From the NCBI GenBank assembly GCA_016288795.1, contig JAEELI010000006.1:1-52649 (forward strand): a stretch of 52,649 bases of DNA, in the 5' to 3' direction. A program made the translations under genes and the position numbers. The notes beneath the pieces were generated by a model. The model was not told the origin of the DNA. It searched no databases and worked only from the letters and a program-made list of their open reading frames with translations. The DNA comes from Caryophanales bacterium. GTDB lineage: Bacteria; Bacillota_I; Bacilli_A; RF39; UBA660. The stretch's first letter is position 1, and the number at the start of each line of letters is the position of its first letter. Below, in pieces: positions 49,706-52,649 of this stretch.

Positions 49706-51685
49706 ATGGAATTAAAAAAAATTAAAGGAATAGGACCAGTTTTAGAAAAAAAATTAAATAATTTAGGTATAAATAATCTAGACGACTTATTAAATTACTA
49801 TCCGTATAAATATAATTTTATTAATATAGTGGATATTAATAAGGCTGTAGAAGATGAATCTATTACCATTAAGGGAGTAGTAGTAGATTTACCTAGGGTT
49901 CAATATATAAAAAGAAATCTTAATAGATTAAGTTTTAAAGTAATGTCTAGTGATATATTAATAAATGCAACAATATTTAATAGGGCTTTTTTAAAAGCTA
50001 ATTTAACTATAGGTAAAGAAATAGTTTTAATAGGAAAATATAATAAGCTTAAAGCCTCATTTGTTGCTAGTGATATCAAATTTAATATTATTAATAACTC
50101 TATAGAGCCTGTATATCATTTACAAGAAGGAATAACTAATAGTGCCATAATTAAAATTATGGCTGAGGCCTTAAAATATAATAGAGCCATAGATTTAGTT
50201 CCAGAAGAATATATTAAAGAATATTCTTTTATAAGTAAAATAGAGGCTTTAAACTTAATTCATAAACCTAAATCTATGGAAGATATTAGCATAGCGTCTA
50301 AAAGATTAAAGTATGAAGAATTATTTGAATTTATGTTTAAAATTAATTGTTTAAAAAGAATTAATAATAAAGCTAAGGGAATTAAAAGAGATGTAGATAT
50401 TTCTTCTATAAATAACTTTATGAAAGAATTACCTTTTGAATTAACTAAAGATCAAATAACTGCGATTGAAGATATATATAAAGATTTAGTTAATCAAAGT
50501 AGAATGAATAGGTTAATTCTCGGGGATGTAGGAAGTGGTAAAACCATAGTAGCCACTTATGCCATTTATTTAAATTACTTAAGTGGCTACCAAAGTGCCT
50601 TAATGGCACCTACAGAGATACTTGCTGAACAACACTATAAAAGTTTATCATCTCTATTAAAGAAATTTAATATAAAAGTCGAATTATTAACAGGTTCGAT
50701 GAAAAAAAGTGATAAAAATAAAATAGTAGATAGGTTAGCTAATGGGGATATAGACCTGTTAATTGGAACTCATGCTTTAATAAGTAATAATGTCTCTTTT
50801 AAAAACTTAGCCTTGGTAGTTACTGATGAACAGCATAGATTTGGAGTAGGACAAAGAAATACTTTACATGATAAGGGAATAAGCCCAGATGTTTTGTATT
50901 TATCAGCAACTCCAATACCTAGAACTTATGCTTTAACAATCTATGGAGATTTAGATATATCTATTATAAAAACAAAACCTAAAGGAAGAAAAGAAATAAT
51001 TACTAAAGTATTTAAAGAAGATAAAATAAAAGATGTTTTATATAAAATGCTAGAGGAATTAAAGATGGGACATCAAATATATGTAGTATCACCTCTAATA
51101 GAGAATAATGAAGAAAATGATATGAAAAGTGTCCTAGAGCTAAAGAATAAGTTATCTTTAGCATTTCAAAATAAAGTTGAAATAGCAATATTACATGGCA
51201 AATTAAAACAAAATGAAAAAGATAAAATAATGGAAGATTATAAAAACGGAATAATAAGAATACTTATATCTACTACAGTGATAGAAGTAGGTATAGATGT
51301 TCCTAACTCTACTATGATGGTTATATTTAATTCAGAAAGATTTGGTTTAGCAACATTACATCAATTGAGAGGTAGAGTAGGAAGAAATGATTTACAAAGT
51401 TATTGTTACTTAATAAGTAATATGGAAATAGAAAGACTTAAAGTTTTAGAAGAGAGTAATGATGGTTTTTATATTAGTGAAAAAGATTTTCAATTAAGAG
51501 GTGGGGGAGATCTTTTTGGGGAAAAACAAAGTGGTCTAATTCCATTTAAAATAGCTAATTTAAAAGATGATTATAAATTATTATTACAAACTAAAGAAGA
51601 TTCAAATAAGTATATAGAAAGTAATAAATATTTAGAAAATGATTATTATAAAGAATTAATAAAAGAAATATCTTTCATTAATTAG
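49706..51685 (+). CDS. recG: ATP-dependent DNA helicase RecG
   Basis: 659 residues, near the usual 680. An N-terminal wedge domain (OB-like, with GVVVDLPRVQYIKR) is followed by superfamily 2 helicase motifs: GDVGSGKT (Walker A, about 273-280), ALMAPTEILAEQH, the DEQH Walker B box (about 373), LSATPIPRT, ISTTVIEVGIDVPN and the QLRGRVGRN motif VI. It remodels stalled forks and Holliday junctions. AAGGTG precedes the ATG. In many Firmicutes it follows asp23/dak; here it stands alone. Confidence 0.97.
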   Translation: MELKKIKGIGPVLEKKLNNLGINNLDDLLNYYPYKYNFINIVDINKAVEDESITIKGVVVDLPRVQYIKRNLNRLSFKVMSSDILINATIFNRAFLKANLTIGKEIVLIGKYNKLKASFVASDIKFNIINNSIEPVYHLQEGITNSAIIKIMAEALKYNRAIDLVPEEYIKEYSFISKIEALNLIHKPKSMEDISIASKRLKYEELFEFMFKINCLKRINNKAKGIKRDVDISSINNFMKELPFELTKDQITAIEDIYKDLVNQSRMNRLILGDVGSGKTIVATYAIYLNYLSGYQSALMAPTEILAEQHYKSLSSLLKKFNIKVELLTGSMKKSDKNKIVDRLANGDIDLLIGTHALISNNVSFKNLALVVTDEQHRFGVGQRNTLHDKGISPDVLYLSATPIPRTYALTIYGDLDISIIKTKPKGRKEIITKVFKEDKIKDVLYKMLEELKMGHQIYVVSPLIENNEENDMKSVLELKNKLSLAFQNKVEIAILHGKLKQNEKDKIMEDYKNGIIRILISTTVIEVGIDVPNSTMMVIFNSERFGLATLHQLRGRVGRNDLQSYCYLISNMEIERLKVLEESNDGFYISEKDFQLRGGGDLFGEKQSGLIPFKIANLKDDYKLLLQTKEDSNKYIESNKYLENDYYKELIKEISFIN

Positions 51686-51698
51686 ACAATTATTTGTC
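51685..51698. promoter_or_regulatory. Inverted repeat at the recG 3' end
   Basis: GACAA-TTAT-TTGTC, perfect 5-4-5 inverted repeat starting in the recG stop codon, 19 bases before a TTGACA. Without a T tract it is a poor terminator; its likeness to the site at 31125 suggests an operator. Confidence 0.35.
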
Positions 51699-51716
51699 CA
51701 AATTACATTTACCTAA

Positions 51717-51745
51717 TTGACAAAAAAAATATATTATAATAATAT
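51717..51745 (+). promoter_or_regulatory. Strong promoter of an intergenic RNA
   Basis: TTGACA (51717-51722), 17 bases, TAATAT (51740-51745); TATAAT at 51735-51740 overlaps. One of the few full -35/-10 pairs in the window. Confidence 0.7.
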
Positions 51746-51750
51746 TAAGA

Positions 51751-51880
51751 TAGCATGACAGTAGGTCATGCAACTGATATTACTCTTACGAATTCAAAGG
51801 TGAGAGTGAATCAACCAAAACCCCCTGAAGAGAGTGATGATTAAATATCACTCTCATTTTTTGTGGGAAAATCAGGGGCT
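51751..51880 (+). ncRNA. Unrecognised structured RNA candidate
   Basis: The 380 bases 51686-52064 hold no ORF with start signals. Downstream of the promoter: hairpin GCATGAC-agta-GGTCATGC (51753-51771); ACTCT-TAC / GTGAGAGT (51782-51807); terminator GAGAGTGAT / ATCACTCTC (51830-51838 and 51847-51855) with six T; and an outer pairing CCCCTGA (51822-51828) / TCAGGGG (51872-51878) enclosing the terminator. The main product would be about 105-110 bases. No known RNA class fits on inspection. Confidence 0.6.
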
Positions 51881-51912
51881 TGTGAGATTTAAAAGTTGTA
51901 AGAGCTTACAAT

Positions 51913-51934
51913 TTATATACGAATTATATACGAA
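51913..51934. repeat. Tandem 11-base direct repeat
   Basis: TTATATACGAA occurs twice without a gap (51913-51923 and 51924-51934), followed by TTTCGGGG. The period equals about one helical turn. Possible protein-binding site; function unknown. Confidence 0.7.
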
Positions 51935-52009
51935 TTTCGGGGTCAAAAAAAAGAAAAATGTTATTTTTAGAGGCTTAAATTCTATATAAATATTGGCAAA
52001 AAAGTTCTG

Positions 52010-52048
52010 CTCTCTTCACACTCAAGAGAGTGAAAATTGTGATATAAT
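52010..52048 (+). promoter_or_regulatory. Inverted repeat and -10 box of the NERD-domain gene
   Basis: CTCTCTT / AAGAGAG (52010-52016 and 52024-52030) precedes TATAAT (52043-52048), which ends 16 bases before GTG 52065, with TTTAGGTGA between. The repeat lies where an operator would. Confidence 0.5.
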
Positions 52049-52064
52049 TAATTTAGGTGATAAT

Positions 52065-52649
52065 GTGGAATTGACAAAGGCAATATGGAAATTATTTATT
52101 ACTTTAGTAACTAATCCATATTTTATAGTAATGGCAATACTGGCTATTATAGTAGATATTTTTTATCCAAAGTTTAGAGGTTTCATGGGAGAATTTTGGG
52201 TAAAACAAGAATTAAAAAAATTGCCTAAGGATAAATATATTGTATTAAATGATATAATGGTAACTCAAAATAATACCACACATCAGATAGATCATTTAAT
52301 TGTTTCACAATTTGGAATATTTGTAATTGAAATGAAAAATTACTATGGACTTATTTTAGGTGAGGAACATAAAGATAAGTGGATACAATATCTAGGAAAG
52401 AAAAAAAGTTATTTTTTTAATCCTATTCATCAAAATTATGGCCATGTAAAAGCATTAGAAGAATTATTGAATTTAGATAGCAAATGCTTTATTCCAATAG
52501 TATGCTTTTCTAATCAAGCTAAATTGAAAATTGAGACAAAAAGCAGTGTGGTTCCATTAGATTATTTAGTATCGACTATAAAAAGTTATCAAAATATTAC
52601 TATAGAATCTACCTTACAAGTAATAAGCAACAAAATTATAGAATTAAAC
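52065..52649 (+). CDS. NERD-domain membrane protein, cut by the window end
   Basis: 195 codons are open from GTG 52065 to the last base; the AGGTGA site supports this GTG over the TTG two codons later (an ATG one base off is in another frame and stops at once). A membrane helix (about 10-28, TLVTNPYFIVMAILAIIVDIF) leads to a NERD nuclease-related domain: GEFWVKQELKKL, VLNDIMVTQN, HQIDHLIVSQFGIFVIEMKNYYG (the D and E-x-K core of the PD-(D/E)XK fold), WIQYLGKKKSYFFNPIHQNYGHVKAL. Function in DNA processing is predicted for the family. The 3' end is missing. Confidence 0.85.
   Translation, partial: MELTKAIWKLFITLVTNPYFIVMAILAIIVDIFYPKFRGFMGEFWVKQELKKLPKDKYIVLNDIMVTQNNTTHQIDHLIVSQFGIFVIEMKNYYGLILGEEHKDKWIQYLGKKKSYFFNPIHQNYGHVKALEELLNLDSKCFIPIVCFSNQAKLKIETKSSVVPLDYLVSTIKSYQNITIESTLQVISNKIIELN

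Noticed and set aside
51913-51934. CRISPR or iteron array
   Set aside because: There are only two adjacent 11-base copies, without spacers, cas genes or a replication gene.

Overview
The window reads as a chromosomal segment of an AT-rich, anaerobic, low-GC Firmicute. Gene content and order (yvcK-whiA, truA next to rplM-rpsI, gltX-cysS, FemAB, Lgt, enolase, a large pyruvate:ferredoxin oxidoreductase) point to an uncultured gut-type Bacilli or Erysipelotrichia/RF39-like lineage; this placement is inferred from family knowledge, not a search. The genetic code looks standard: UGA ends several genes cleanly and Trp is UGG, read by a tRNA-Trp(CCA) found here. No rRNA, prophage, insertion sequence or CRISPR array was seen.

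Layout. 1-5.5 kb: end of ftsX (with an in-frame TAG), a coiled-coil M23 peptidoglycan hydrolase, yvcK, whiA, two degenerate ABC-ATPase-like genes exactly where Firmicutes usually carry ecfA1-ecfA2(-ecfT), then truA. 5.5-7.1 kb: a reverse-strand membrane protein, then rplM-rpsI behind a consensus promoter and probable L13 leader. 7.1-14.1 kb: small single-gene units (YdcF-like, flavodoxin-like plus GNAT, CwlD-like amidase, Zn-phospholipase-C-like) and an Abi/HEPN-htrA-RDD operon. 14.2-26.5 kb: argS, FemAB, eno, nifJ, an FAD protein, DUF308 proteins and MscS. 26.5-31.1 kb: two tandem surface-protein paralogues, the first with a frameshift in its leader, and a secreted hypothetical protein. 31.1-43.4 kb: uvrA, a DUF2207 protein, lgt, an rRNA-methyltransferase-like gene and pseudouridine synthase pair, an internally repeated unknown protein, gltX-cysS and a membrane Zn-peptidase. 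43.4-48.7 kb: mostly reverse-strand accessory genes (a CotF-like split pair, an extracytoplasmic rhodanese plus thioredoxin-like lipoprotein, a phosphatase, unknowns) and tRNA-Trp. 48.7-52.6 kb: a SleB-like hydrolase, an uncatalogued 36-residue lysine-rich protein, an XRE regulator, recG, a 380-base intergenic region holding a strongly promoted structured RNA candidate, and a NERD-domain gene cut by the window end.

How it works together. Envelope building dominates: FtsX with an M23 hydrolase, FemAB branching, two further wall hydrolases, Lgt, HtrA, RDD and DUF308 proteins, surface adhesin-like proteins and an extracellular thiol module. Central metabolism is represented by enolase and pyruvate oxidoreductase. 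Spore-linked families (CwlD-, CotF- and SleB-like) hint at sporulation or its remnants. Transcription units are compact: many have TATAAT ending 15-26 bases before the start codon, an AGGTGA ribosome site between, and a hairpin terminator that often includes the stop codon.

Most worth a second look: the pseudo-ECF ATPase pair, the ncRNA candidate near 51.75-51.88 kb, the 36-residue miniprotein, a two-site GACAA-N4-TTGT inverted repeat beside uvrA and recG, the frameshifted surface gene, and the repeated unknown protein at 38.95 kb.
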